This document shows, piece after piece, positions 17,232-24,308 of a stretch of DNA of 24,308 bases. The position numbers and the translations under genes were made by a program. Source of the DNA: Paludibacter sp. (GTDB lineage Bacteria; Bacteroidota; Bacteroidia; Bacteroidales; Paludibacteraceae); NCBI GenBank assembly GCA_024709185.1, contig JANJXE010000335.1, positions 1-24,308 of the forward strand, written 5' to 3'. The first letter of the stretch is position 1. Each line of letters begins with the position of its first letter. The notes under the pieces were generated by a model, which was not told where the DNA came from, searched no databases, and worked only from the letters and a program-made list of their open reading frames with translations.

Positions 17232-17274
17232 CGCATATCTTCATGAAATCTTCATGATTGGTATGCGTTTTTTT
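17232..17274 (+). terminator. Intrinsic terminator of the zapA operon
   Basis: CGCATATC (17232-17239) pairs with GGTATGCG (17260-17267), with one T-G pair. Inside this, TCATGA (17241-17246) pairs with TCATGA (17252-17257), making an extended two-part stem. A T7 run follows directly. This is one of the two clearest terminators in the window. Confidence 0.85.
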
Positions 17275-17317
17275 ATATCCTGATTGAGAGTTACTTAATA
17301 TAATAGATTACATAAAT

Positions 17318-18838
17318 ATGATTTACATACTGGTAGGATTAGTGGCGCTGATTGCCGGAGGAGGTGGAGTTTACCTCATCCTGATGAGCGTACAAAAACG
17401 GACCAAGCAGGACGCTTTGGCCGAGATAGAATTACTGAAAAAGAATCAGCTGATTGAGGTGAAGGAAAAATTCATCGCCCTGAAAGCCGAGCACGAACAA
17501 CAGGTGACACAACGCAATGCGAAAATTCAGGAGAAGGAAAACCGCCTGCAGCAACGCGAAATGCAACTGAATCAGAAACAAGGTGAGATGCAGCGTAAAT
17601 CCAACGAACTGGAAGCCCTTCGCGAAGCGCACGAACAACAGCTCACCGTATTGGAAAAAAAGAAAACGGAGCTCGACCACCTGACCCGTCAGGCACAGGA
17701 ACAGCTGGAAACCATCTCCGGTTTATCGGCCGAACAGGCAAAGGAAAAACTGGTGGAAGCACTGAAAGACGAAGCTAAAACCAATGCCATGTCGTACATC
17801 AACGATATTATGGAAGAAGCCAAAATGACAGCCAACAAGGAAGCAAAACGCGTGATTATCAACACCATTCAACGTGTAGCTACCGAAGCAGCCATTGAAA
17901 ACTCAGTAACGGTATTCCATATAGAATCGGACGAAATCAAGGGCCGTATTATCGGGCGTGAAGGTCGTAACATACGCGCTCTGGAAGCAGCTACCGGTGT
18001 TGAAATCATTGTGGATGACACCCCTGAAGCGATTGTACTTTCGGCTTTCGACCCCGTTCGCCGCGAAATTGCCCGCCTGTCGCTCCACCAGCTGGTAACC
18101 GACGGCCGTATTCACCCCGCCCGCATCGAAGAGGTAGTCAACAAAGTGCGCAAGCAGATTGAAGAAGAAATTATCGAAGTGGGCAAGCGCACTACCATCG
18201 ACATGGGAATCCACGGTTTGCATCCTGAACTGATTCGTCTGGTTGGTAAAATGAAATACCGTTCGTCGTACGGGCAAAACCTGTTGCAGCACTCGCGTGA
18301 AGTGGCCAACCTCTGCGCTACCATGGCATCGGAACTCGGCCTGAATCCTAAAGTAGCCAAACGCGCCGGTCTGCTCCATGATATTGGTAAAGTGCCTGAT
18401 GATGAGCCGGAATTGCCGCATGCAATCCTCGGAATGCGCCTTGCCGAAAAGTACAAGGAAAAACCACAGGTGTGCAATGCCATCGGTTCGCACCACGACG
18501 AGGTTGAAATGGAATCGCTGATTGCTCCTATCGTTCAGGTGTGTGATGCCATCTCGGGAGCCCGTCCGGGTGCCCGCCGCGAAATCGTGGAAGCCTACAT
18601 CAAGCGTCTGAAAGACCTCGAAAACCTGGCTGCTCAGTATCCGGGAGTAGTGAAGACCTACGCCATTCAGGCCGGTCGTGAGCTCCGCGTAATTGTTGGT
18701 GCTGACAAAATCGACGATAAGGAAACCGAATTGCTGTCGTTCGATATAGCCAAGAAGATTCAGGATGAAATGACCTATCCGGGACAGGTGAAGATAACCG
18801 TGATACGGGAGACGAGAGCGGTGAGCTACGCAAAATAA
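17318..18838 (+). CDS. rny: Ribonuclease Y
   Basis: Membrane-anchored endoribonuclease that starts mRNA decay. The 506 residues show the full family layout. An N-terminal transmembrane helix (about 2-23) is followed by a long charged coiled coil (about 35-185) and a KH RNA-binding domain (about 200-265, [19 protein letters not shown]). The HD metal-dependent phosphohydrolase domain (about 320-420) has the catalytic pair His354-Asp355 in AGLLHDIGK and a further SHHDE motif. A terminator separates it from zapA, so it should have its own promoter in the ~45 bases upstream; I see no good TAnnTTTG there. Repeat copy B begins at the base after its stop codon. Confidence 0.96.
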   Translation: MIYILVGLVALIAGGGGVYLILMSVQKRTKQDALAEIELLKKNQLIEVKEKFIALKAEHEQQVTQRNAKIQEKENRLQQREMQLNQKQGEMQRKSNELEALREAHEQQLTVLEKKKTELDHLTRQAQEQLETISGLSAEQAKEKLVEALKDEAKTNAMSYINDIMEEAKMTANKEAKRVIINTIQRVATEAAIENSVTVFHIESDEIKGRIIGREGRNIRALEAATGVEIIVDDTPEAIVLSAFDPVRREIARLSLHQLVTDGRIHPARIEEVVNKVRKQIEEEIIEVGKRTTIDMGIHGLHPELIRLVGKMKYRSSYGQNLLQHSREVANLCATMASELGLNPKVAKRAGLLHDIGKVPDDEPELPHAILGMRLAEKYKEKPQVCNAIGSHHDEVEMESLIAPIVQVCDAISGARPGARREIVEAYIKRLKDLENLAAQYPGVVKTYAIQAGRELRVIVGADKIDDKETELLSFDIAKKIQDEMTYPGQVKITVIRETRAVSYAK

Positions 18839-18900
18839 TGATTAATTTTTAATGATTAATGATTAATGGGTGCGATTGAGAAGGTGATTCTCGTTTAAAG
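18839..18900 (+). repeat. Copy B of a ~61-bp repeat, directly after the rny stop codon
   Basis: Starts TGATTAAT at the base after the stop, contains AATGATTAATGGGTGCG, and ends CGTTTAAAG. It matches copy A after ispG, in the same orientation relative to the gene. The first 36 bases align without gaps, with two differences. Confidence 0.7.
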
Positions 18901-18913
18901 TTTTAGTGATAGT

Positions 18914-18945
18914 CGGGAACGGCTAAAGAGAGTTTCCGGTTTTTG
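18914..18945 (+). terminator. First hairpin terminator after rny
   Basis: CGGGAAC (18914-18920) pairs with GTTTCCG (18932-18938), with one G-T pair, across an 11-base loop. GTTTTT follows. It is the first of two tandem terminators. Confidence 0.6.
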
Positions 18946-18964
18946 AACAATATTTTTAGTAGAG

Positions 18965-18998
18965 TCCACGTTTACCGTTAGGTTTAACGTGGATTTTT
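18965..18998 (+). terminator. Second hairpin terminator after rny
   Basis: TCCACGT (18965-18971) pairs with ACGTGGA (18987-18993), and ACC (18974-18976) with GGT (18981-18983) around a GTTA loop. A T5 run follows. It insulates the downstream sigma factor gene from rny. Confidence 0.75.
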
Positions 18999-19014
18999 GT
19001 ATGACTATTTTAGA

Positions 19015-19036
19015 GCTAATGGCAATTGGCGTTAGC
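19015..19036. other. Hairpin of unknown role upstream of the sigma factor promoter
   Basis: GCTAATG (19015-19021) pairs with CGTTAGC (19030-19036), with one T-G pair, around an 8-base interior. It is followed by A7 on the plus strand, so it does not look like a terminator in either direction. It lies about 18 bases upstream of the sigma gene's -33 element and could be a protein-binding site. Confidence 0.3.
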
Positions 19037-19053
19037 AAAAAAATGACCTTTTC

Positions 19054-19085
19054 TTTTTAAATACCAAAATAAAAAGATACTTTTG
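19054..19085 (+). promoter_or_regulatory. Housekeeping-type promoter of the ECF sigma gene
   Basis: TTTT (19054-19057), a 20-base spacer and TACTTTTG (19078-19085) match the Bacteroidetes -33/-7 pattern with one mismatch. This suggests the ECF sigma gene is transcribed by the primary sigma factor rather than by its own product. Confidence 0.65.
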
Positions 19086-19108
19086 AGCCAAAAATCAAGA
19101 GTGCTTTG

Positions 19109-19693
19109 ATGTCAGAAAAACACATTCATATTGATTACGAACTACTTATCAAACTTAAAGATGGAAACGAAAAAGCCTTCTCGGTTGTTTTCGAGAACTA
19201 TCACCGGTATTTGTATGTGTTAGCGTGTCGGTATTTGATGTCGGAAAGCTATGCCGAAGATGCGGTGCAATATACTTTTATGCGGTTATGGGAAGGAAGG
19301 GAAAGCTTTGATTACAAAACCGGGATAAAAAATCTGTTATTTACCATTCTGAAGAACTACATTCTGAATGAAATCAGGCATAATAACTTAGTGATACAAA
19401 AAAATTACGAACTGGCACAACTGGGTGAAGAAGATGAGTCAAATTTTTTACACAGCATGGAAGATGCCGACTTTAAAAAACATTTTTACAACCTAATACA
19501 GCAATTACCACCTCAAAAAAGAGAAGTGTGTTTGCTGAAAATTCAACAGGGATTTTCCAATCAGGAAGTTGCTGATGCGATGAATATCTCGGTACCGACA
19601 GTCAAATCTCATTACACTCAGGTAATTAAACTATTACGATCACAGATTGACAAACTGCTGATGATTGTGTGGATAGTCAGACAACTACTATAA
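19109..19693 (+). CDS. ECF-type RNA polymerase sigma factor (FecI-like, Bacteroidetes SusC/SusD-linked)
   Basis: A 194-residue protein with only sigma regions 2 and 4. Region 2 (about 23-90, KAFSVVFENYHRYLYVLACRYL...AEDAVQYTFMRLWEG) binds core polymerase and the -10 element. Region 4 (about 125-178, LPPQKREVCLLKIQQGFSNQEVADAMNISVPTVKSHYTQ) contains a helix-turn-helix for the -35 element. ATG 19109 is used; the in-frame TTG just before it is unlikely. The hydrophobic tail (LLMIVWIVRQLL) is slightly unusual. With the following fecR gene and the STN-containing SusC it fits the signalling sets that control glycan or other ligand uptake. It is probably held inactive by the FecR protein. Confidence 0.93.
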   Translation: MSEKHIHIDYELLIKLKDGNEKAFSVVFENYHRYLYVLACRYLMSESYAEDAVQYTFMRLWEGRESFDYKTGIKNLLFTILKNYILNEIRHNNLVIQKNYELAQLGEEDESNFLHSMEDADFKKHFYNLIQQLPPQKREVCLLKIQQGFSNQEVADAMNISVPTVKSHYTQVIKLLRSQIDKLLMIVWIVRQLL

Positions 19694-19699
19694 CCAGTA

Positions 19700-19729
19700 A
19701 CTCATACTTTTAAGTTAGTAAACTGTTTA
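19700..19729 (+). promoter_or_regulatory. Candidate ECF-sigma promoter upstream of fecR
   Basis: ACTCATAC (19700-19707), 16 bases, TGTTTA (19724-19729), with AAGTT in between. Both boxes and the spacing are repeated exactly upstream of susC. Transcription would begin about 20 bases before the fecR ATG. Assignment to this sigma factor is inference from recurrence and context. Confidence 0.55.
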
Positions 19730-19755
19730 ATTGTAAAAAATATATCCAATTCACG

Positions 19756-20739
19756 ATGGATCCAACGATAATTGACAAAGTACTTTCGAAAACAGCTACT
19801 CCCGACGAAGCCCTCCGGGTTGCAGCCTGGTTTGCTACACCCGAAGGACAGGAGTACTTCGCGAAACGCTACGACCGGGAATCGTATTTGCTGAACGAAA
19901 AGCTGTTAGAGGAGTGGCTCGACCACGAAATTCCGACTAAACGGATGAAAGTTCGATTTATGTCGCAACTCGGCACACGGGTTCGCACCTTCCGTTTCCG
20001 GGTAGCTGCGGCAGTGCTTATCCCATTTCTTTTTGTAGCAGGCGCATTGATGTTTATAGCCAATCGTTCGGGAGTTTTTCAATCCGAAGAGATGGCGGAG
20101 TTTGTGGTCCCTTTGGGCGAACAACTGAATGTAGTGCTTCAGGATGGCACACAAGTGCAACTCAATTCAGGTTCCCGTTTGCAATATCCCAAATCCTTTG
20201 GCTTGTTTAGTCGCAAGGTAAAACTCACCGGAGAGGCGTACTTTACCGTAGCAAAAGAATCATCCCGCCCCTTTAAAGTTGATTTGGATGATATTGAAAT
20301 TAAGGTCACAGGAACGCAGTTCAATGTAAAAGCTTATGCCGATGATACTAAAATAAGGGTAGCCCTGGAAGAAGGCAGCGTGAACATTGCAGACCAACGC
20401 AATAAAGTATATCCAATGAAGGTGGGAGAAAGTGCCGAATACGATCGAAAATCAGGCGTATGTAAAATTACCGAGGCTACAGACATGTCGACACATACAG
20501 CCTGGCGTACTAAAAGTCTGAACTTTTACCGCACCCCGCTCAGTGAAATTATTAAGACCCTCGAACGACAATACGAAGTGCAATTTGATGTGACTGACTC
20601 TGCGTTGTTAAATTACAAGTTCAGCATATCAACCTCAAAAATCAATGTCAATGAAGTGCTCAACGATCTCGAGAAAGTCTCGAAGATTCGGTTTACCCTG
20701 AATGCCGGGCAAAAGTATTCTATTACTTCCGGGGATTAA
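19756..20739 (+). CDS. FecR-type anti-sigma factor
   Basis: A 327-residue single-pass inner-membrane regulator. The cytoplasmic N-terminus (1-82) should bind the ECF sigma factor. One transmembrane helix (about 83-102, VAAAVLIPFLFVAGALMFIA) is followed by the periplasmic FecR domain (about 112-210, VPLGEQLNVVLQDGTQVQLNSGSRLQYP...VKLTGEAYFTV). A C-terminal DUF4974-type domain (about 250-325, LNFYRTPLSEIIKTLERQYEVQFDV) is predicted to contact the STN domain of SusC; its strand-helix pattern resembles STN domains. The gene follows the sigma gene by 62 bases, has its own candidate ECF promoter, and is closed by a strong terminator. Such proteins can both inhibit and be needed to activate their sigma factor. 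Confidence 0.92.
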   Translation: MDPTIIDKVLSKTATPDEALRVAAWFATPEGQEYFAKRYDRESYLLNEKLLEEWLDHEIPTKRMKVRFMSQLGTRVRTFRFRVAAAVLIPFLFVAGALMFIANRSGVFQSEEMAEFVVPLGEQLNVVLQDGTQVQLNSGSRLQYPKSFGLFSRKVKLTGEAYFTVAKESSRPFKVDLDDIEIKVTGTQFNVKAYADDTKIRVALEEGSVNIADQRNKVYPMKVGESAEYDRKSGVCKITEATDMSTHTAWRTKSLNFYRTPLSEIIKTLERQYEVQFDVTDSALLNYKFSISTSKINVNEVLNDLEKVSKIRFTLNAGQKYSITSGD

Positions 20740-20762
20740 GTACTAATAAAAACTAACACAGT

Positions 20763-20815
20763 AACCTGTTGATGATACACTTTTTATGAATGTATTTTCA
20801 ACAGGTTTCTTTTTT
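20763..20815 (+). terminator. Intrinsic terminator after fecR
   Basis: AACCTGTTGA (20763-20772) pairs perfectly with TCAACAGGTT (20798-20807), with an inner ATACA/TGTAT stem (20775-20779, 20791-20795). TCTTTTTTT follows. It separates fecR from the susC transcript. Confidence 0.88.
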
Positions 20816-20824
20816 TAGCTCTCC

Positions 20825-20854
20825 ACTCATACCTTTTTTAAGTTGATGTGTTTA
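20825..20854 (+). promoter_or_regulatory. Candidate ECF-sigma promoter of the susC-susD operon
   Basis: ACTCATAC (20825-20832), 16 bases, TGTTTA (20849-20854), identical in boxes and spacing to the site upstream of fecR. It lies between the fecR terminator and the susC ATG. The predicted leader is about 37 bases. Confidence 0.6.
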
Positions 20855-20898
20855 CTAATTAGAATTACGAAAAAAACAACTTTATTAATCAAGAATTC

Positions 20899-23800
20899 AT
20901 GAAGATAACAAGACCATTGGCAAGGTATTTTATGCTCATTGTGTTTCTGACCGTGTTCGCACTGAATACCTCAGCTCAGAAAGTAACGCTTTCATTTCAA
21001 AACGAAACATTCGAAAAGGTATTAAACTCCATTAAACAACAAACCGGATTATCGCTTGTATTCAGCGAACAGCTGGTTAATCTGAATCGAAAAGTCAGCA
21101 TAGCAGTTAATTCCATTGCTGTGGAAGATGCAATGAAACAATTGTTGACAGGAACCAACCTGGGTTATGAAATTAAAAACAACAAATTGTATCTAATCGA
21201 AAACAAAACTCCGGAATTAAAAAGTACGGTTGGTACATCAAAAAAAATTACCGGCTTGGTAACCGATGAAAAAGGCGACCCCATAATTGGAGCAACAGTA
21301 TTGTTAAAAGGTTCAGATGCCGGAACAATTACTTCCATCGATGGAGCGTTTTCGCTGGAAGTGCCGGAACAATCCTTTCTAACGATTTCATACATCGGAT
21401 TTAAACCGACAACACTTAAAATTACTGCAGGTACATCTTATAAAATTACACTCGAAGAAGATGCGCAATCGCTCGACGAAGTGATTGTGGTGGGCTATGC
21501 TACTACAACCAAAAGGAAGTTGACTACAGCTATCACTTCTATTAAAATGGATGATATTGATAAAGGGGCCAGCAACAATGCGCTTCAATCGCTGCAGGGC
21601 AAAACCGCCGGTGTACATATTACTACCAGCTCGGGGATTCCCGGTTCAAATCCGAATGTCATTATTCGTGGGGTTGGCTCCTTTCAGGGCAATAGCAGTC
21701 CGTTGTATGTAGTCGATGGAATACCTATGGAAAGCTTCCCGAATTTAAATCAAAACGACATTGAAAGCATTGACATCCTGAAAGATGCTTCAGCAGCAGC
21801 TATTTATGGGTCGAGGGGTAATTATGGCATCGTATTGATTACTACAAAATCGGGAAAAGCTGGTAAAACAAAAGTGGATATCAACACCCGGTATGGTGTG
21901 GGTTCAATTGCCAACGATATCAAAATGGCGAATTCATCACAGTATATTGATGTGATGCAGTCAGCTGTAAGTAACTATAATGCACAAAAAGGAACTACTC
22001 TGCAATTTTACATTCCCGAAACCATTGAAGAAACCGATTGGGTACGATTAATCACCCGCGATCGGGCAATCAACTCAGAATTAAACGTAAATATTAGCGG
22101 TGGTAATGAAAACACAACTTTTTTTGCTTCATTTGGCAACTCAACTCAGGAAGGATATATCAAAACCAGTTTATCCAGGCAAAATAATTTCAGAACCAAC
22201 CTTTCTCACAAGATCAGTCAATATTTCAAACTGAATATCAACCTGGGTATCAATCAGAAATTTAATCAATTGGTAGAACAGGAAAGCAGCTCTCTAAAGG
22301 TTCTCAGGACGGCAAGGGAAGAACAGCCCTGGTATAGCCCCTACGATGAATTTGGCAATTACAAAGTGAACGCAGGTAAAAATATTATTCGTCATAATCC
22401 TGTAATGTTGATTAACGAGGAGAACTGGACAGTGAATGGAATTACAGGCTTAGGCACTGTGAGTCTGGATGTTACCCCTATAGAAGGTTTAAAATACACG
22501 CCAAGTATTAGTGCTTATGGTTACTTGTCGGATGAGATTAAGAAGCTGACCGAAAAACATGATGCACGAAAAAATTCATGGCCGGCTATCACACAAAACA
22601 GAAATGAAAGCTTCAGGTATGTTGTTAATAATGTGGTAAGTTACACGAATAATTTTGCTGCTTTAAATTATACGGCACTGGTGGGTCATGAATTCTGGTA
22701 TCGTGAATACAACGATTTCGGAGCAAAAAGTGAAACCTACCTGAACGGAGCATTCCCTTCGTCGAGCTTCAATCTGCTGAATGCAGGTGCTAACATTTAC
22801 GCCGATGGCATCGGATATGGTGCTTATGCAGTTGAGTCGTATTTCAGCAGGTTAAGTTTCGACTACAAAGACCGTTATTTTGTGAATGCAAGTATTCGTA
22901 AGGATGCCAGTTCGAAATTAACCAAAGAAATCAGAGATGGCTATTTCCCATCTGCATCGGTTGCCTGGAAAGCATCGAACGAGGCGCTTTTTCCAAAGCA
23001 GGATATTGTTTCAGATTTGAAAATGCGGTTAAGCTGGGGACAAACCGGGAGCATTGATCCAATCGGCAACTTTAATGCTTTGTCGCTGGTATCGGCTGGT
23101 AAAAGCTATTATGGAAAAGCGGGATTTGCTTTAAGCAACGATGCCCAACCACTGAAATGGGAAAAAACAGATCAGTACAACGCCGGTCTCGACTTGGAAT
23201 TATTTGGAGGAAAAATGAGCGTTAATGCCGACTATTTCTATAAATACTCCTATGATCTCTTGTACAATCGTCCTATTCAATATACAAGCGGATTTTCGTC
23301 CATTACGGCCAATATTGGTTCAATCGAAAACTCAGGGGTTGAACTTGCTGCAAATTACAAAGTGCTGAGTGGCGATTTCAAATTATCCATCGGAGCGAAT
23401 ATCTCGTTTATCAGCAATAAGTTATTATCCATTTACCCGGGTGCACCCGATCCACTCATTCTCCCATCGGCTGGTGGCAGCAGTTTGTATGGAGGTTCGA
23501 TGCATGCGCTCATTGTTGGCCGACCGATTAGTACGTACTATTTGTACAACATGCTGGGTCTTTACCAAAAAGATGCTGATGTGCCTGCAAAACTATTAGC
23601 AAAAGGGGTAAGGGCCGGAGATATACAGTACGAAGATGTGAATGGCGACGGTGATGTCAGTGAAGCCGATCGCAAAGATGTTGGGAAAGCAACGCCTGAT
23701 TATTTTGGAGGAATAAATACTTTCATGTCGTGGAAAGGATTTGATCTATCTATTGTAGGCCGATTCTCGGTTGGAGGTAAAGTGTTTGCTTCGTGGCAGG

Positions 23801-24264
23801 GCGCAAATGGAGTAGAGGGAACTGATAATCCTGCTATGTCGCCGGCTTCTACTTCGGTTGGTGAACAATATTTTAATGTCCGCGAATATGTTGCACTCAA
23901 TTATTGGAAAGGTGAAGGTACCAGCAATAAGGTACCACGACCCATTCGAACCGGGGTGCATACAGGTTACAATACAGGCTACAACTCTTTATCGTCCACT
24001 CGCTATTTAGAAGATGCTTCGTTCTTTAAAATTCAAACACTAACATTGGCTTATAACTTACCTGCCAGCCTGACTCGTCTGGTGAAAATTAACGCCATGA
24101 AGGTATTTGTTACAGCTGAGAATTTGCTTACTCTTTCTGACTATTCAGGCTACGACCCGGAGGCATCCTTCAGCAGTAGTCCATCCAATTCGAATTATGG
24201 AGTTGATTTTGGTTTAGAACCTAACCTTCGCGTCATCTCTGCCGGTATCAATATTAAACTTTAA
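20899..24264 (+). CDS. SusC/RagA-family TonB-dependent outer-membrane transporter with STN signalling domain
   Basis: A 1121-residue outer-membrane transporter. Signal peptide 1-26 (ending NTSAQ) is followed by an STN domain (about 28-100, VTLSFQNETFEKVLNSIKQQTGLSLVFS...NNKLYLIE), which signals to FecR in the periplasm. Next come a carboxypeptidase-regulatory-like domain (about 116-185, KKITGLVTDEKGDPIIGATVLLKGS), a TonB-box-like SLDEVIVVGYAT (191-202) and the plug (VIIRGVGSFQGNSSPLYVVDGIPM, 254-277). The C-terminal half is the 22-strand barrel, with SusC-typical DVNGDGDVSEADRKDVG and a terminal ISAGINIKL. Imported substrate is probably an oligosaccharide or peptide captured by a SusD partner; no degradative enzymes lie in the window to identify it. 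Confidence 0.96.
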   Translation: MKITRPLARYFMLIVFLTVFALNTSAQKVTLSFQNETFEKVLNSIKQQTGLSLVFSEQLVNLNRKVSIAVNSIAVEDAMKQLLTGTNLGYEIKNNKLYLIENKTPELKSTVGTSKKITGLVTDEKGDPIIGATVLLKGSDAGTITSIDGAFSLEVPEQSFLTISYIGFKPTTLKITAGTSYKITLEEDAQSLDEVIVVGYATTTKRKLTTAITSIKMDDIDKGASNNALQSLQGKTAGVHITTSSGIPGSNPNVIIRGVGSFQGNSSPLYVVDGIPMESFPNLNQNDIESIDILKDASAAAIYGSRGNYGIVLITTKSGKAGKTKVDINTRYGVGSIANDIKMANSSQYIDVMQSAVSNYNAQKGTTLQFYIPETIEETDWVRLITRDRAINSELNVNISGGNENTTFFASFGNSTQEGYIKTSLSRQNNFRTNLSHKISQYFKLNINLGINQKFNQLVEQESSSLKVLRTAREEQPWYSPYDEFGNYKVNAGKNIIRHNPVMLINEENWTVNGITGLGTVSLDVTPIEGLKYTPSISAYGYLSDEIKKLTEKHDARKNSWPAITQNRNESFRYVVNNVVSYTNNFAALNYTALVGHEFWYREYNDFGAKSETYLNGAFPSSSFNLLNAGANIYADGIGYGAYAVESYFSRLSFDYKDRYFVNASIRKDASSKLTKEIRDGYFPSASVAWKASNEALFPKQDIVSDLKMRLSWGQTGSIDPIGNFNALSLVSAGKSYYGKAGFALSNDAQPLKWEKTDQYNAGLDLELFGGKMSVNADYFYKYSYDLLYNRPIQYTSGFSSITANIGSIENSGVELAANYKVLSGDFKLSIGANISFISNKLLSIYPGAPDPLILPSAGGSSLYGGSMHALIVGRPISTYYLYNMLGLYQKDADVPAKLLAKGVRAGDIQYEDVNGDGDVSEADRKDVGKATPDYFGGINTFMSWKGFDLSIVGRFSVGGKVFASWQGANGVEGTDNPAMSPASTSVGEQYFNVREYVALNYWKGEGTSNKVPRPIRTGVHTGYNTGYNSLSSTRYLEDASFFKIQTLTLAYNLPASLTRLVKINAMKVFVTAENLLTLSDYSGYDPEASFSSSPSNSNYGVDFGLEPNLRVISAGINIKL

Positions 24265-24275
24265 AAGAAAGAACA

Positions 24276-24308
24276 ATGAAAAATATAATTTATAGTAGTG
24301 TAGTTTCA
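24276..24308 (+). CDS. Start of a probable SusD-family lipoprotein gene, truncated by window edge
   Basis: Eleven codons (MKNIIYSSVVS) follow the susC stop by 11 bases, with an AAAGAAAG ribosome-binding-like stretch. Only the start of a possible signal peptide is visible. The SusD call rests entirely on the near-invariant susC-susD gene order. Confidence 0.6.
   Translation, partial: MKNIIYSSVVS

Noticed and set aside
17238..17257. Direct repeat TCTTCATGA twice
   Set aside because: Accounted for by the self-complementary TCATGA inner stem of the zapA terminator.
17208..17317. Possible 6S RNA between zapA and rny
   Set aside because: 6S RNA often sits beside zapA in proteobacteria, but this gap is only 110 bases and is largely taken up by a terminator.
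17903..18496. 197-residue open frame antisense to rny
   Set aside because: Overlaps the KH and HD domain coding region of rny; no independent evidence of coding.

Overview
The window looks like a chromosomal segment of a Bacteroidales bacterium, possibly near the Dysgonomonadaceae/Paludibacteraceae; the family-level guess is weak. The evidence is a SusC-type TonB-dependent transporter with its own ECF sigma/FecR pair, a long IspG with an internal insertion, and many promoters matching the Bacteroidetes -7 element TAnnTTTG. No rRNA, tRNA, CRISPR array or insertion sequence was found. No gene-free stretch exceeds 300 bases; the longest, after rny (about 270 bases), holds a repeat, two terminators and a promoter.

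Layout. (1) 1-3479, minus strand: a two-gene envelope operon of a PD40/TolB-like secreted propeller protein and a large secreted N-acetylmuramoyl-L-alanine amidase, which runs off the left edge and so is easily missed. (2) 3737-7651, plus: housekeeping operon lysS-gpsA-pgi (tRNA charging, phospholipid precursor, glycolysis). (3) 7715-11448: a membrane-anchored M23 peptidase and alaS, divergent from a compact shared promoter region. (4) 11577-12226, minus: an AT-rich toxin-antitoxin pair (DUF6364-like antitoxin, PIN toxin) under a palindromic operator. (5) 12336-14713, minus: a small outer-membrane barrel-like protein and ispG. (6) 14881-18838, plus: a SulP anion transporter, then a coiled-coil protein plus zapA, then rny (RNase Y). 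(7) 19109 to the right edge, plus: ECF sigma factor, FecR-type anti-sigma factor, SusC with an N-terminal STN signalling domain, and the first codons of a probable susD.

The last region forms a trans-envelope signalling unit. Ligand binding at the SusC/SusD pair should be relayed by the periplasmic STN domain to the FecR C-terminus, releasing the sigma factor to transcribe the transporter operon. A bipartite motif, ACTCATAC-N16-TGTTTA, occurs with identical spacing upstream of both fecR and susC and nowhere else that I noticed. It is a strong candidate for the cognate ECF promoter. The sigma gene itself has an ordinary housekeeping-type promoter.

Other points of note are a ~61-bp repeat directly following the stop codons of both ispG and rny, the operator of the toxin-antitoxin pair, and three apparent TTG starts that are better explained as promoter or 5' leader sequence.
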